A stretch of 64,000 nucleotides of DNA, taken from positions 3,906,001-3,970,000 of the forward strand of contig OZ247430.1 in the NCBI GenBank assembly GCA_965232895.1. Reading direction: 5' to 3'. Below the pieces are notes generated by a model that was not told the DNA's origin, did not search any database, and saw nothing but the letters and a program-made list of their open reading frames with translations. This DNA is from Bin87 sp965232895 (lineage in GTDB: Bacteria > Chloroflexota > Dehalococcoidia > Lucifugimonadales > UBA3495). The stretch's first letter is position 1, and every line of letters begins with the position of its first letter. Shown piece after piece: positions 1 to 9,920 of the stretch. The position numbers were made by a program, and so were the translations under genes.

Positions 1-1
1 T

Positions 2-361
2 GCTCTCGAGAATTATGATTTAGCCATCCAGCATCACTCATACGCTATTGCCCTTGGAGATGACGCAATTAATCGTGCGAACCGCGGAGCATCCTACCTC
101 AACAATTTACAGTGTGAGCCTGCGATGGTCGACGCCGAAGCTGCGCTGACGATGGCTCCTAAGTCAACGGATGGTTATCACACTGATGCTGAAGCAAATA
201 CCATTCTGGCTACTTGCTACTATTTGCAGGATGATCTCTTGCCGGCCCTACAACACGCCGATGCCGCTCTGGCCTTGGCGAGAGGGTCCAATTATACCGA
301 AGCAGATGTTGCGGCCATTGAGGAATTGCGCGCCTTAATACGCCTCGAAATCAACCCATGA
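2..361 (+). CDS. TPR-like repeat protein, 5'-truncated by window edge
   Basis: The reading frame is open from base 2 to the TGA at 359-361, so only the C-terminal 119 residues are visible. The first ATG (base 125) lies inside a continuous helical pattern and is not the true start. Alternating helices with small residues at packing positions (for example LENYDLAIQHHSYAIALG and later CYYLQDDLLPALQHADAAL) fit tetratricopeptide-like repeats, which usually mediate protein-protein contacts. The stop overlaps the AAGGAG ribosome-binding site of the CitE-like gene, so the two may be cotranscribed. The partner and function are unknown. Confidence 0.6.
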   Translation, partial: ALENYDLAIQHHSYAIALGDDAINRANRGASYLNNLQCEPAMVDAEAALTMAPKSTDGYHTDAEANTILATCYYLQDDLLPALQHADAALALARGSNYTEADVAAIEELRALIRLEINP

Positions 362-376
362 AGGAGATACCAAACC

Positions 377-1276
377 ATGCCCCGTATCATCACCAAGCCT
401 CTTCGCTCCGTCATGTTCGTGCCCGGCAACAAGGAAGACTGGATGCGCAAGGCGCCTCAGTATGGCCCCGACGCGTTGATCCTCGACCTGGAGGACTCGG
501 TGCCGGAATATGACAAGGACGCCGCGCGCCCACTGGTAGCGAAAATGATCGACGAGTTGTCGGAACGCGGCCAGACCCTTTTCGTCAGGGTGAACCGGCT
601 GGAAACCGGACTGACCGGTTTCGACCTGGAAGCCGTCACCCGGCCCGGGCTGTACGGCATCCTGTTGCCCAAGGTGGAAACGCCGGCGGACGTGGTGGAA
701 GCGGACGTGCTGCTGCGCTATTTCGAGCGCAAGGCCGGCATGGAACTGAACACCGTCTGCATCGACCCGGGGCTCGAGACCGCTTCGGGGATCCGCATGG
801 CCTACGAGATCGCCGTGGCATCGGACCGGGTGGCGCACATGGGCGGCAGCGGCGGCAAGGGCGGCGATACCGCCCGCAGCGTCGGCTACCGCTGGACCCT
901 GGAGGGAGCGGAAACCCTGTACCTGCGCAGCAAGGTGCTGATGGACAGCCGGGCCGCCGGGATCCAGTGGCCCATCAGCGGCGGGTGGTTCGATATTCGT
1001 GATCTGGAAGGCCTGCGCTACTGGGCTAACAACCTGAAGGCGCTGGGGTACACCGGCATGCACCTGATCCATCCCTCGCACGTGCCTATAGTCAACGAGA
1101 TCTTCACGCCCACGCCCGAGGAAATCGCCTTCTGGCAGGGGTTGCTGGACGCCATGGAGGACAGCCGCCGTCAGGGCACGGCCGCCGTGACCTATGCCGG
1201 CGACATGGTCGACGTGGCCCACGAGGAAACGGCCAAGGCGATGCTGGACATGTGCCGCAGCCTGGGGCTCGCGTAA
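377..1276 (+). CDS. HpcH/HpaI aldolase / CitE-like citrate lyase family protein
   Basis: This 299-residue protein belongs to the CitE/malyl-CoA lyase branch of the HpcH/HpaI TIM-barrel family, which cleaves or forms C-C bonds of acyl-CoA thioesters with Mg2+. Visible family signatures are the N-terminal RSVMFVPGNKEDW, the LILDLEDSVP acidic loop, an ETASGIRMAYEIA segment and the late IHPSHVPIVNEIFTPT motif. The start ATG is preceded by AAGGAG about ten bases upstream. The metal-loop region around residues 155-165 is unusually glycine-rich (GGSGGKGGD), so the exact substrate (malyl-, citramalyl- or another CoA ester) cannot be assigned. The length is normal for stand-alone CitE-like lyases. Confidence 0.85.
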   Translation: MPRIITKPLRSVMFVPGNKEDWMRKAPQYGPDALILDLEDSVPEYDKDAARPLVAKMIDELSERGQTLFVRVNRLETGLTGFDLEAVTRPGLYGILLPKVETPADVVEADVLLRYFERKAGMELNTVCIDPGLETASGIRMAYEIAVASDRVAHMGGSGGKGGDTARSVGYRWTLEGAETLYLRSKVLMDSRAAGIQWPISGGWFDIRDLEGLRYWANNLKALGYTGMHLIHPSHVPIVNEIFTPTPEEIAFWQGLLDAMEDSRRQGTAAVTYAGDMVDVAHEETAKAMLDMCRSLGLA

Positions 1277-1283
1277 CGGGTCT

Positions 1284-1802
1284 ATGGTGTTGCGGCGCGT
1301 ATTGGATCGCGCCTGGAATATGGTCGGCTACGACGCCGAGTTCTGGCGCGGGCCGATCATCCTGGGGGCCATTCTTGCCGCTCTCACCTGGCTGGTGTGG
1401 TACTTTACCAAAGTATCCTGCTCGGATGATAATGCAGCCAAGGGCTTGTGCAATCCCGGAGTATTGGCCGTGTTCGTCAACGCGGACATCATGTCGCGTT
1501 GCACGGCCGCCTGGTTGGGGGCAACCACCCTGACGGGAGGTATCAACGCTATTATGCTGAACCGAGAACGAGAGCGCACTGAGGAGGCCAACCGGCGCGT
1601 CGATGAGGAACGCAAGCGAGCCGACGAACGCATTGAGCAGTTGATGAACGAACTGCGCGAGGAACGGCGGCAGGCTGACGAACGACTGGCCGAAGAGCGC
1701 CGCCTTGCCGCCGAAACTCAAAGAGTGATGATGTCCACGATTGCCGAGCTGACTGGCGCCATTGCTGAACTCCGAAGGCAGAACGGGAACGGCCAGTCGT
1801 AA
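1284..1802 (+). CDS. Small membrane protein with C-terminal coiled coil
   Basis: The frame gives a 172-residue protein if the ATG at 1284 is used, seven bases after the upstream stop; longer starts would overlap the CitE-like gene in another frame. Two hydrophobic segments (about residues 17-35 and 55-80) are separated by a short loop with two cysteines. From about residue 90 the protein is a highly charged heptad pattern rich in E, R and A (EERKRADERIEQLMNELREE), typical of a long coiled coil. I do not recognise the family. The spacing suggests cotranscription with the CitE-like gene. The role may be structural or scaffolding, by inference only. Confidence 0.6.
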   Translation: MVLRRVLDRAWNMVGYDAEFWRGPIILGAILAALTWLVWYFTKVSCSDDNAAKGLCNPGVLAVFVNADIMSRCTAAWLGATTLTGGINAIMLNRERERTEEANRRVDEERKRADERIEQLMNELREERRQADERLAEERRLAAETQRVMMSTIAELTGAIAELRRQNGNGQS

Positions 1803-1817
1803 TCCGACCCGTTGCCG

Positions 1818-4800
1818 CTAGCCACCCTCGCCGGCGCGCAGCACCCGCTGGACTTCCAGGCGGCTGGTCACGAAGGCCAGCCAGATAACGGTGACCACGC
1901 TTACCGTGGCCAGCACCGCGTAGGCCAACGCCAGCATCCGCCAGTCGGTCTCGAAGGTCAGCGGCGGTGTGGCGCGAACGCCGCCCTCGGCGACCTCCAG
2001 GACGGGCAGCAGCGCGGCGCCAATCTGCGCGCCGGCCCAGGTTCCGACGGCTACGCCGGCGATCACCACGATTGCCAGGTTGAACCAGACCACTCCGTTG
2101 AGTTGGCCACGCGTGCTGCCCAGCGTCCGCAGCAGGGCGAACTCCGTCTGACGCTCCCGGGTATCCAGCCAACAGTACAGCGCGATACCGGTCGCGCTGG
2201 CCAGGGCCAGGGCCAGGAACATGATCACCAGTAGCCCGCCCCAACCCGCGTTGGCCAGGGGCTCCTTGCCGCGCAGGGCCGCCTCCTCTTCCGCGACATG
2301 GGTCTTGCCTGCAGTCAGGCCCAAATCTTCAATGCTGGAAACTGCCGCTTCGCTCTCAGCCAGCGCGTGTTCCAAATCGCCGATAGCAATATCGCGATCC
2401 AGCCAAACCTCGCCTGAACCGCCGAAAATGCGCCGGCTGTGCCGGTTGGCGTATTCGACGAACTCGCCGAGGTCGGTGACGACGAAAGGTTGCTCCCGAG
2501 GGTCCACGGTCGGGAAAAACTCGGCAACCCCCACGATACTGATCGGAAGCGCAAAGGTGGACATTCCGAGGCTGATCTGGTCTCCGACTTCGGAGCCGGT
2601 CGCTTCCAGGATGCCGGGGCTGACCAGAGCCTTTACGGGCGGAGCGTTTTCGCCGGGCCACAAACCCGGCGCCCCGATGCCGCCTGGCGACCAACTGAAA
2701 ACCGCGGAACCGGTGGTGCCGGGCCGGGCCACGTTGCGACTGGTCTCTACGGAATAAAGCCCCGGACGCACGTAATCCTCGATTACGCTCCAGCCGTCGG
2801 CGGAGTTCAGGGCGGCCAATACCACCTCGCCGGCGTCGGTGTGCGCGGTCAATCCATCGATGAAGAGCACACCGGGGAGATCTCCGCTGGTCCGCCCGGA
2901 GATTTGCAAATTTATGAGGGTGAGCGGAGACACGTCCAGCCGGGGCGCATCGGGGTCGTTGCTGGGTCGGCCGCCCCGACCCAGGCGAAGCATGGTGCTG
3001 CCCTGGAGCATTTGCCACTGGCGAGTCTCGCGCACGTCGCCCAGTTGCACGTCGTAGAACCGGCCGGAACCGTCCCGCAGCCGTGCGGTGACGCCCACCA
3101 GCGGCTCCCGGCGGACGGGCCCGGTTTGAGTCGTCATGGCCCACAACGACAGGGCGGTGGTGCCTTCCGGCAGCGGCAGGCCTTCCGGAGCGTCCGGGTT
3201 GGGCGCGATCCGGGCCATCAGGTCAGGCAAGCCGCCGGCGTCCGCGAAATCGTCGCGCCACCATGCGACGTCCGCCAGCCGAGGCGAATCCACGGCCAGC
3301 ACCGATACGCGCTGGGATCCGAAGCCCTCGGTCAACAGGCTGCCTTCGGTTTGCATCGCTTCGGCGGAATTGGGCAGCACGTCCGACAACCCCGCGAAGG
3401 CCCGCGCGATGCGACCGTTATCGTGTTGTATGCGGATGTCTGCCCCCGTGGCGTAACGGACCCGGTCATCCAGGCTGCGGTTCAGCGTGGCCGAAAACGC
3501 GCTGCCTACGACGCCGAGGGCGGTCGCCAGCATCAGCAGGGCGACCAGGCTACCCGGAGCGATTGGGTCTCGGGCGATACGGCGGAGACCCTGCACCAGC
3601 CATCCCGGTCCCACCGGTCCCACGATGCGGGCGGATATGCCCAGGAACAACGGGAACAGCCGCATGACCAGCAGCCCCAGGGCGATCAGACCCAACGCCG
3701 GCCCCAGCAGCAGGGCGAAATCGATCTCCAGGTCGCGGCTGCCGAGGCTCCGGGTCAACACCGTTCCGCGGTTGGAAATCTGCCACCAGAGGAACGCGAT
3801 GACCACCAGCGCCAGCAGGTCCAGGTAATAGCGGTGGATGAATGGCGTACGCGCCGGTCGCGCGCCGGATTGGCGGAACTCCACTATGCCCTTGTTCGCC
3901 GCGGCCAGGGTGGCGATGGCGAGTACGATCACGGCCAAAGCCGCTCCTGCCGCTCCCATGCCGAAAGCCTGCCAGGACAGGGAAACCGGGGCGCCCGCGG
4001 ATTCGGCGTCGAATACCAGCCCGCCAAGAGCTCTGGCCAGCAAGGGGGACAGCAGCGCTCCGGCGACCAGAGCCGGGCCGGCCAGGAGCAGACCTTCAAC
4101 CAGGGTCAGGATTCCGATCTGGAAGGTGGTCGCGCCCCGGCTCTTGAGCATGGCAATCTCACCGGCGCGGGCGCGAATCACCATTCCCGCGGTGATGGTC
4201 AGGTAGTAGGCGAGAATGCCCGTCACCAGGAACACCATCAGGAACAGCGGAATTCGCGCCAATAACAGTTGTTCCTCATGGTCTTCCAGGATGCGAATCA
4301 ACCCCGTGGAGGTGCTGCCGTTTGGCAGGTTGTTGGACACGTCCCGCCGTACTCGCCGCAGATCCAATTGCAGTTCGTCGACCCGTTTGGCGGGAATTCC
4401 TTCCCGGTCCACCTGCACGAACCAGGCGGAGCTGGTGTAAATACCGGGATAGCGTCGCCCAATCTGCTGCCGCAGCGCCTGTTCCGAAGTGAACAGCGGA
4501 ACCAGCGTCCAGTCGTCATCCCGGTACGACAGCGACTTCTGCCGGCGGTACCAGTATTCGTCTTCCAGGTCGGTCGGTTCGATGACGCCCACCACTACGA
4601 CGGGGGTTGACGCCTGGCCGTCACCGCCGGTTGCCGGCACGATTTCGAAACCCTCGCCCACTTCCAGGTCCAGGAATTCGAGCCCCTGCGAGTCAACCAT
4701 GATCTCCATCACGATCCCGTCGGTTTCCCCGGTGCTGTCGTCGTAGCCGCCGTCGCCGGTGACCTCTGGCCAGCGCCCCTGGACCAATTGCGCTTGTCCC

Positions 4801-5237
4801 TCTTTCAACCCGGACAGAAATTGCACTCGCCCCCGGGGGCGAACGTCGTTGGGCAGGTCGAGGTTGGGCCGACCGGTGAAATAGAAGGTCGCCGTTTCGA
4901 CCTGGAAGGAAACGGCTCCGACGGCGTCGCCCAGGGGTGGAAGGACGCGCTGCGCGACGAACTGCCGGCTCGTGAGGTAGCGGTCGCTGGCTGCAGTCGC
5001 GATCCGGGGGTCGTCGAGGTCGTTGAACACGCGTACCCACAGATTCACGTCGCTGGATTCCGCATCGGCCAGGGACCGGCGCAGCGCGGTTTCCGCCAGC
5101 AGATCGTTGAAGACCACCGCGCTCGAAAGCAGAACAACGGCCAGCGTGACGCCGAGCAGGACCGTCAGTTCGATGCGGAACGACGACATCAGCCGGCGCC
5201 GCGCCAGTACGTAACCCAGGTTGAGGATGGCGGTCAT
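1818..5237 (-). CDS. Large FtsX-like ABC transporter permease (second of pair)
   Basis: This 1139-residue protein has the architecture of a double FtsX/MacB-type permease: one N-terminal membrane helix after RRRLMSSFRIELTVLLG, a large extracytoplasmic MacB-like domain, a three-helix FtsX core around residues 330-450, further helices near 480-590, a second extracytoplasmic domain, and a final FtsX helix set at the C-terminus (LVIMFLALALASATGIALY, then RTLGSTRGQL). Such proteins normally work with an ATPase in lipoprotein or lipid export or in mechanotransmission. It starts 7 bases after the stop of the upstream paralogue (5244-8639), so the two are translationally linked. No ATP-binding subunit is present in the window. 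Confidence 0.85.
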   Translation of the reverse strand: MTAILNLGYVLARRRLMSSFRIELTVLLGVTLAVVLLSSAVVFNDLLAETALRRSLADAESSDVNLWVRVFNDLDDPRIATAASDRYLTSRQFVAQRVLPPLGDAVGAVSFQVETATFYFTGRPNLDLPNDVRPRGRVQFLSGLKEGQAQLVQGRWPEVTGDGGYDDSTGETDGIVMEIMVDSQGLEFLDLEVGEGFEIVPATGGDGQASTPVVVVGVIEPTDLEDEYWYRRQKSLSYRDDDWTLVPLFTSEQALRQQIGRRYPGIYTSSAWFVQVDREGIPAKRVDELQLDLRRVRRDVSNNLPNGSTSTGLIRILEDHEEQLLLARIPLFLMVFLVTGILAYYLTITAGMVIRARAGEIAMLKSRGATTFQIGILTLVEGLLLAGPALVAGALLSPLLARALGGLVFDAESAGAPVSLSWQAFGMGAAGAALAVIVLAIATLAAANKGIVEFRQSGARPARTPFIHRYYLDLLALVVIAFLWWQISNRGTVLTRSLGSRDLEIDFALLLGPALGLIALGLLVMRLFPLFLGISARIVGPVGPGWLVQGLRRIARDPIAPGSLVALLMLATALGVVGSAFSATLNRSLDDRVRYATGADIRIQHDNGRIARAFAGLSDVLPNSAEAMQTEGSLLTEGFGSQRVSVLAVDSPRLADVAWWRDDFADAGGLPDLMARIAPNPDAPEGLPLPEGTTALSLWAMTTQTGPVRREPLVGVTARLRDGSGRFYDVQLGDVRETRQWQMLQGSTMLRLGRGGRPSNDPDAPRLDVSPLTLINLQISGRTSGDLPGVLFIDGLTAHTDAGEVVLAALNSADGWSVIEDYVRPGLYSVETSRNVARPGTTGSAVFSWSPGGIGAPGLWPGENAPPVKALVSPGILEATGSEVGDQISLGMSTFALPISIVGVAEFFPTVDPREQPFVVTDLGEFVEYANRHSRRIFGGSGEVWLDRDIAIGDLEHALAESEAAVSSIEDLGLTAGKTHVAEEEAALRGKEPLANAGWGGLLVIMFLALALASATGIALYCWLDTRERQTEFALLRTLGSTRGQLNGVVWFNLAIVVIAGVAVGTWAGAQIGAALLPVLEVAEGGVRATPPLTFETDWRMLALAYAVLATVSVVTVIWLAFVTSRLEVQRVLRAGEGG

Positions 5238-5243
5238 CGTCGG

Positions 5244-8200
5244 CTACTCGGCTTCTCGCAGGACTTCCGGTGGGCGCAGCCGCCGCGCCACCGCGCCGGC
5301 CAGGGTGATGGCCGCAATCGCCGCCACGACGAGACAGACGAACGTCGCGACCAGCCATGGGCCCTCGGCCACGAATATTATGGGCGGGGTGACGGGTCCC
5401 CCGGCTGCGTTGCCGGCCAACTCTCCCAGCGTCCAGCGCGCCAGTCCCCAACCGGCCAATCCGCCCACCACGATGCCCAGCACGCCAACCATTACGCGTT
5501 CCAGAGCCAAACCGGCGATCCTTTGCCACTGAGGGATGCCCAGCGCCGCTCCCACTGACATGTCGACCCGCTGCTCGCGTACGGCTACCGCCGCGTGGGC
5601 GCACAGGGCCAGGGCCACCGCCAGGGCCAGGGCGGCCAGGCCGATACCGGTCAGGGCGTCCCAGGCTCCGCCGGCCAACGGATTCCGCGTTGCGAGATCG
5701 ACGGCGTCGTCGCGATCCCGGAGAAAAGACAGGCGGTAACCGACGTCCAGTATCTCATCGGCCACCCGTTCGCGGTCTGCGTCCTCAGCCACGTCGAACC
5801 ACCACTCGTCCGGGGTGATGGGTTGCGCCCCCGGAGCCTGGTTCAACCAGGCCCGCAACTCGTGCACCGACACCACTACGAACGAGCGCCTGGCATCCAG
5901 CGTGGGGAAGTGATTGACGATGCCGGTGACCCGGGCGGGCGCCACGTATCCATCCACTGTGATCCTGACCGTCTGGTCGAGGAGGAATCCGGGTCCGGCG
6001 AGGGCTGGCAACGGCAAAGGAGCGGGCGGGATCACGATACCCCGGGGGGACCTTCCCAGCGGCTCCTCCCATTTGATCGAGAGCCCGGTGTCGCCGGTGT
6101 GTGCTGCTTCAGTGGTCCGTTCGGTGCGATCCGGAACGTTCCCGGCCTGGGGCAAAGATACCCAGGGACCGATGTCCTCAAAGCCCTCGATGACCTCACC
6201 GGATGGCGGCTGACCGGGCCCGTACACGGTGATGCCGTCAAAGGAGAGGCCGCCCGGCGGCGTCCGCGCGAATGAGTCGCCGGAGATGTAGAGCGCAACC
6301 ATCCGCCATGTGTCGTCGGCGCGGGCAGTGGCGCTTTCCTCCGGCAATGGGGCTGTCAGGTGGTGCCATCCCGTCTGGTGTTGGCTCAGCATTCCCAACT
6401 CGAGGTTCCGGTAAAAACCACGGTCGCTTCCTATGCGGAGCCACAGGCGATAGCTGGGCAACGGCACTGAGGCGCCAACCGTCGGCGTGTCGTCGCGCCG
6501 GACCCAAACGCCGATCTCTTCTGTGCCCTGGGGGATCTCGACTCCGGCGGTTTCGGGAGAAAGGGTCCGTCTCAGCGGCGCGGCCAGCGTGTCCAAAGGA
6601 GTGGGCTCCCCGTCGACGAAGTCGTCGCGCCACCAGGAAACCTGTCCAATGGTCAGGGGATCAACGCCCAACACGGTACCGCGCTGGAACGGCCCATCGA
6701 TGAACCCGACCGGCTCCCGAATTACGGGGGACACGGCTTCGACTCCGTCAATCGACTTGAGCTGATCGACGCGCTGCTGCTCGGTTCGCCCGATGAAGCT
6801 CGTCCCGCCCAGCGTGATGTCGCCGCCGACGCCGTGGTTTGCCTGGTCGGCTTCGCTGCGCGCCAGGGTGGTCTGAAAGGTTCCGGCGAACACTCCCAGA
6901 GCCGCCGCCAGCGTCACGACCACGGTCAATGACGCGTAGGGGAGCGGATGGCGGGCCATTCGCCGCAGCGACAGGCTCACCCACGCCGGGGCCAGTTGCC
7001 GGGACAACCACGCGGTCCCGGTCATCAGCCACGGCAGGGCGCGCAGCAACAGAAAGGCCAGGGTCAGCAAAGCCGCAGAGGGCGCCAACAGCAGTGAAGG
7101 ATCCAGTTCCGGTCCCCGGCCGGCGAGTTGAGCTTCCACGAAGCCGCCCCGTTGCCGGATCTGCCATACCAGGACTACCAGGGCGACCACCGCGATCACG
7201 TCGATGTAGTAACGCTGCAGCCACGGCGCGGACGGCGGACGAGCCCGCGATCGCAGGAAATCGAGAATCCCGAGACGCGCCAGGCTTCCGCCGGCAACGG
7301 TCAAAACCGCCAGGCTCAGCAGCCCCCCAATGGCGCCCATGGCGTACATCTGCCACGACAGGGAGACCTCGAGAGGGGCCTCGCCGGCGCCGACGCGGGC
7401 CGCCGGGTTGACCGTTTCCACCAGCAGCAGGCTCCCGATTCCCCAGGCCAGCAGCGGCCCGATCAGGGTCGCCACGACCACGATCAGGCCTTCGCCCACC
7501 GCGAGCAGGCCACCCACCTGGCCGATGCTGGCGCCCCGGCTGCGCAGCATCGAGGATTCCGCGGATCGAGCGCCGGCCAGCAGCCCCACGGCCAGCGCCA
7601 GGAAATACAGTATGACCACCACCACCAGGGAAATGAACAGGATCAGCGGCGCCCGCGCCAACGTGAGTTCCCGTTGGTACGTGGCCAGCACTCCCGTGTT
7701 GCGGCTGTTCTCCAATCCGGTCAACACGTATGACCGCGGGAAACGGCTGTTGATGTCCGTCTCCAACGCGGTCAGGTCGTCCCGGGTTTGTTGCACTGTG
7801 GGGGAGGTGATGACGTCCGGGTTGACATAAATGAACCAGCCGTAATCACCCACCAGGGTCGGGAAAGGTTTGCCAATCCCGTCAAAGAAAGCCTGCTCGT
7901 TGACGAAAATGGGCGCCACGGGCCGTCCTTCCCAGTCGCCCATCCTGAAGTAGTCGGCGGAGCCCATCCAGTACTCTTCGCGCGGGTCGATCGGTTCGGC
8001 GATCCCGACAATGTCGATCCCGATGTATTCGGGCGGATCGTCGTCGGTTCCCGGGAACACCACCAGCCAGGCTTCTTTGCCGACTCCCCATCCCATGAGG
8101 CGGGAAGTGTCAACACCCAGCACGCCCTCTATCCGGGGGCACCCGTCGGAGAGGTTGACGCAGGACCCCGGGTCATTGCCTACCGTGGGGGTCGGCCAAC

Positions 8201-8639
8201 GACCTTCCACCAGACGGGAGTGGGATGCAAACTCCGTAACGAAAAATGGCCGGCCCAGCGGGACGTCTACGATCCCGAACGGCGCGCCCACCTGGACGAA
8301 AGGCAGCGTGGGCAGCATCTTGGCGTAACGGTTCTGGTCCCGCCGCAGATAACCCACGGTGTCGTCAATGATCTGCTCGATGTCGGTGCGTAGCGACGCG
8401 TAATCTTCGGGACCCAGCGGACGGTTGCGCACTACGATCTGGGTGTTAATAACGGTGGAGGACGTGACCGCCAGCGAGTGCCGCAAGCCGGCCTCGGCGA
8501 GTCCCTGCGAATACATCGCGCCCAGCGCCATGATCGTCACCGCCGCCAGAACGCCGAAGGTGGTGACGGCCAACAACCCCCAAGCGGAACGTATCCGCCG
8601 GGGCAGCAACCACAGCAGCAGGGCAAAATTACGGGTCAA
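5244..8639 (-). CDS. Large FtsX-like ABC transporter permease (first of pair)
   Basis: This is an approximately 1131-residue paralogue of the downstream permease with the same order: N-terminal helix (WGLLAVTTFGVLAAVTIMALG), extracytoplasmic domain, FtsX core with the SSMLRSRGAS signature, second extracytoplasmic domain, and C-terminal helices ending in RRLRPPEVLREAE. The frame stays open to 8789, but that extension would overlap the monooxygenase gene by about 100 bases. I prefer the TTG at 8639 (LTRNFALLLW), which has GGAG nine bases upstream and gives the same N-terminus length as the sister protein. The pair probably forms a heterodimeric export or remodelling complex, by analogy to MacB/LolCE-type systems. 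Confidence 0.8.
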   Translation of the reverse strand: MTRNFALLLWLLPRRIRSAWGLLAVTTFGVLAAVTIMALGAMYSQGLAEAGLRHSLAVTSSTVINTQIVVRNRPLGPEDYASLRTDIEQIIDDTVGYLRRDQNRYAKMLPTLPFVQVGAPFGIVDVPLGRPFFVTEFASHSRLVEGRWPTPTVGNDPGSCVNLSDGCPRIEGVLGVDTSRLMGWGVGKEAWLVVFPGTDDDPPEYIGIDIVGIAEPIDPREEYWMGSADYFRMGDWEGRPVAPIFVNEQAFFDGIGKPFPTLVGDYGWFIYVNPDVITSPTVQQTRDDLTALETDINSRFPRSYVLTGLENSRNTGVLATYQRELTLARAPLILFISLVVVVILYFLALAVGLLAGARSAESSMLRSRGASIGQVGGLLAVGEGLIVVVATLIGPLLAWGIGSLLLVETVNPAARVGAGEAPLEVSLSWQMYAMGAIGGLLSLAVLTVAGGSLARLGILDFLRSRARPPSAPWLQRYYIDVIAVVALVVLVWQIRQRGGFVEAQLAGRGPELDPSLLLAPSAALLTLAFLLLRALPWLMTGTAWLSRQLAPAWVSLSLRRMARHPLPYASLTVVVTLAAALGVFAGTFQTTLARSEADQANHGVGGDITLGGTSFIGRTEQQRVDQLKSIDGVEAVSPVIREPVGFIDGPFQRGTVLGVDPLTIGQVSWWRDDFVDGEPTPLDTLAAPLRRTLSPETAGVEIPQGTEEIGVWVRRDDTPTVGASVPLPSYRLWLRIGSDRGFYRNLELGMLSQHQTGWHHLTAPLPEESATARADDTWRMVALYISGDSFARTPPGGLSFDGITVYGPGQPPSGEVIEGFEDIGPWVSLPQAGNVPDRTERTTEAAHTGDTGLSIKWEEPLGRSPRGIVIPPAPLPLPALAGPGFLLDQTVRITVDGYVAPARVTGIVNHFPTLDARRSFVVVSVHELRAWLNQAPGAQPITPDEWWFDVAEDADRERVADEILDVGYRLSFLRDRDDAVDLATRNPLAGGAWDALTGIGLAALALAVALALCAHAAVAVREQRVDMSVGAALGIPQWQRIAGLALERVMVGVLGIVVGGLAGWGLARWTLGELAGNAAGGPVTPPIIFVAEGPWLVATFVCLVVAAIAAITLAGAVARRLRPPEVLREAE

Positions 8640-8685
8640 GGCGTGATGCTCCGGGCCGAACGCCAGCGCCAGCGAGTATCTGCGA

Positions 8686-9801
8686 TCACCGGTTTTCGGA
8701 CGCCACGCGCTCGCGTACCAACGGCAGAAGTTCGTCGGCCGCTCGCCGGCATTCCTCCACGTGGGGGAAGCCACTGAGTATGAACTCATCGATGCCCAAC
8801 CGCCAGTAGTCCAGCAGTTCGTCCGCCACCTGTTCCGGAGTGCCCACCAGCGCGCTGCCGCAGTTGACCCGGACCTCAGACAGGCCGTTCCACAGGTGGG
8901 GCCCCAATCGATGGTCTTCGGCTTCCCGGGCCTGTGCCTGCTGCCCGACCATGGGCGTGCCGGCTATAGCCGACTGCCGCTGCGCCTTGACCTCCGGGGC
9001 GGCGTCGGCGATGAGCCGCTGCGCCGCTTGCCAGGCCTCGTCCTCGTGGTCCCTTATCACCAGGTGGGTGCGCAACCCGAGCGTGAGCGGTCGACCCGTG
9101 CCGGAAAACTGCTGTTTCAGGTCGGACACGCGCTGAGCAGTGTCTGCCAATGGCTCGATCCAGCCCAGGTGCACGTCCGCTTGGCGGGCGGAGAGCCCCA
9201 GGGCTCGCGGCGACGCGCCACCCAGGTAGAACTTGGGAGCGTCCTGACCCGGGGCCGGCGCGCAGTAGGCGTCGGCCAGCTGGTAGAAATCGCCGGTATA
9301 GGTCACCGGCTGGGGGTCTTGCCACAGGGCGCGGCAGGCTTGGATGAACTCTTCCGCCCTCTCGTAGCGGGTTGCGTGGTCGCTGACCTCGCCCACTCGT
9401 TCAAAGTCGTTCTGGATCCCGCCGGGCACGATGTTGATGTCCAGGCGACCCCCGGATATCTGGTGCAACGCGGCCGCCATCTGGGCAAACAGACCCAGGG
9501 CGATGAACCCGGGTCGCACCGCCACCAGGAAGCGAATTCTGGAGGTCACCGCCGCCAGCGCCGTGGCCGTGGTCCACGTCTCCGCCAGAGGAGCGTCCTC
9601 CGAGAATAGCCCGTTGGCGAAACGGGTGGGAATCAACATCGAGTAGAAACCGCACTGCTCCGCGGTTTCCGCCACTTGCCGCAGGTAGTCGAAAGTAGGT
9701 GGACGGTCCGCACGGACCGTGCCGGCGCGCGCGCCATCGCCGTCAATGGGTATAAACCAGTCAAAACGCGGTTCAGGGCGAAACCCGTTGCTAGTGGCCA
9801 T
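8686..9801 (-). CDS. LLM-class flavin-dependent monooxygenase (SsuD-like)
   Basis: This 371-residue luciferase-like TIM-barrel protein resembles FMNH2-dependent alkanesulfonate monooxygenases. Family features are the FDYLRQVAETAEQCGFYSMLIPTRF start region, AETWTTATALAAVTSRIRFLVAVRPG, the SGGRLDINIVPGG loop, and YERAEEFIQACRALW. SsuD-type enzymes release sulfite from organosulfonates using reduced flavin from a partner reductase, but SsuD homologues also attack other recalcitrant organics, so the substrate is uncertain. The stop is 46 bases before the first FtsX permease start, so the three genes probably form one transcript. No reductase or Ssu-type ABC importer is adjacent. Confidence 0.85.
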   Translation of the reverse strand: MATSNGFRPEPRFDWFIPIDGDGARAGTVRADRPPTFDYLRQVAETAEQCGFYSMLIPTRFANGLFSEDAPLAETWTTATALAAVTSRIRFLVAVRPGFIALGLFAQMAAALHQISGGRLDINIVPGGIQNDFERVGEVSDHATRYERAEEFIQACRALWQDPQPVTYTGDFYQLADAYCAPAPGQDAPKFYLGGASPRALGLSARQADVHLGWIEPLADTAQRVSDLKQQFSGTGRPLTLGLRTHLVIRDHEDEAWQAAQRLIADAAPEVKAQRQSAIAGTPMVGQQAQAREAEDHRLGPHLWNGLSEVRVNCGSALVGTPEQVADELLDYWRLGIDEFILSGFPHVEECRRAADELLPLVRERVASENR

Positions 9802-9920
9802 AATTCACCGGTCGATTCAAGGATAGATCAAACAACGGGCAACATCGTACAAGTTACGTTCGCCGGCGGTCAATTTGAGCTGGCGAGCCGGCAGGGCAAT
9901 CGCATTTGGAATTTACACGG

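Noticed and set aside
8640..8789. Longer FtsX permease start at 8789
   Set aside because: Overlaps the monooxygenase gene by about 100 bases; its translation has no membrane or family pattern, and the TTG at 8639 has a good GGAG.
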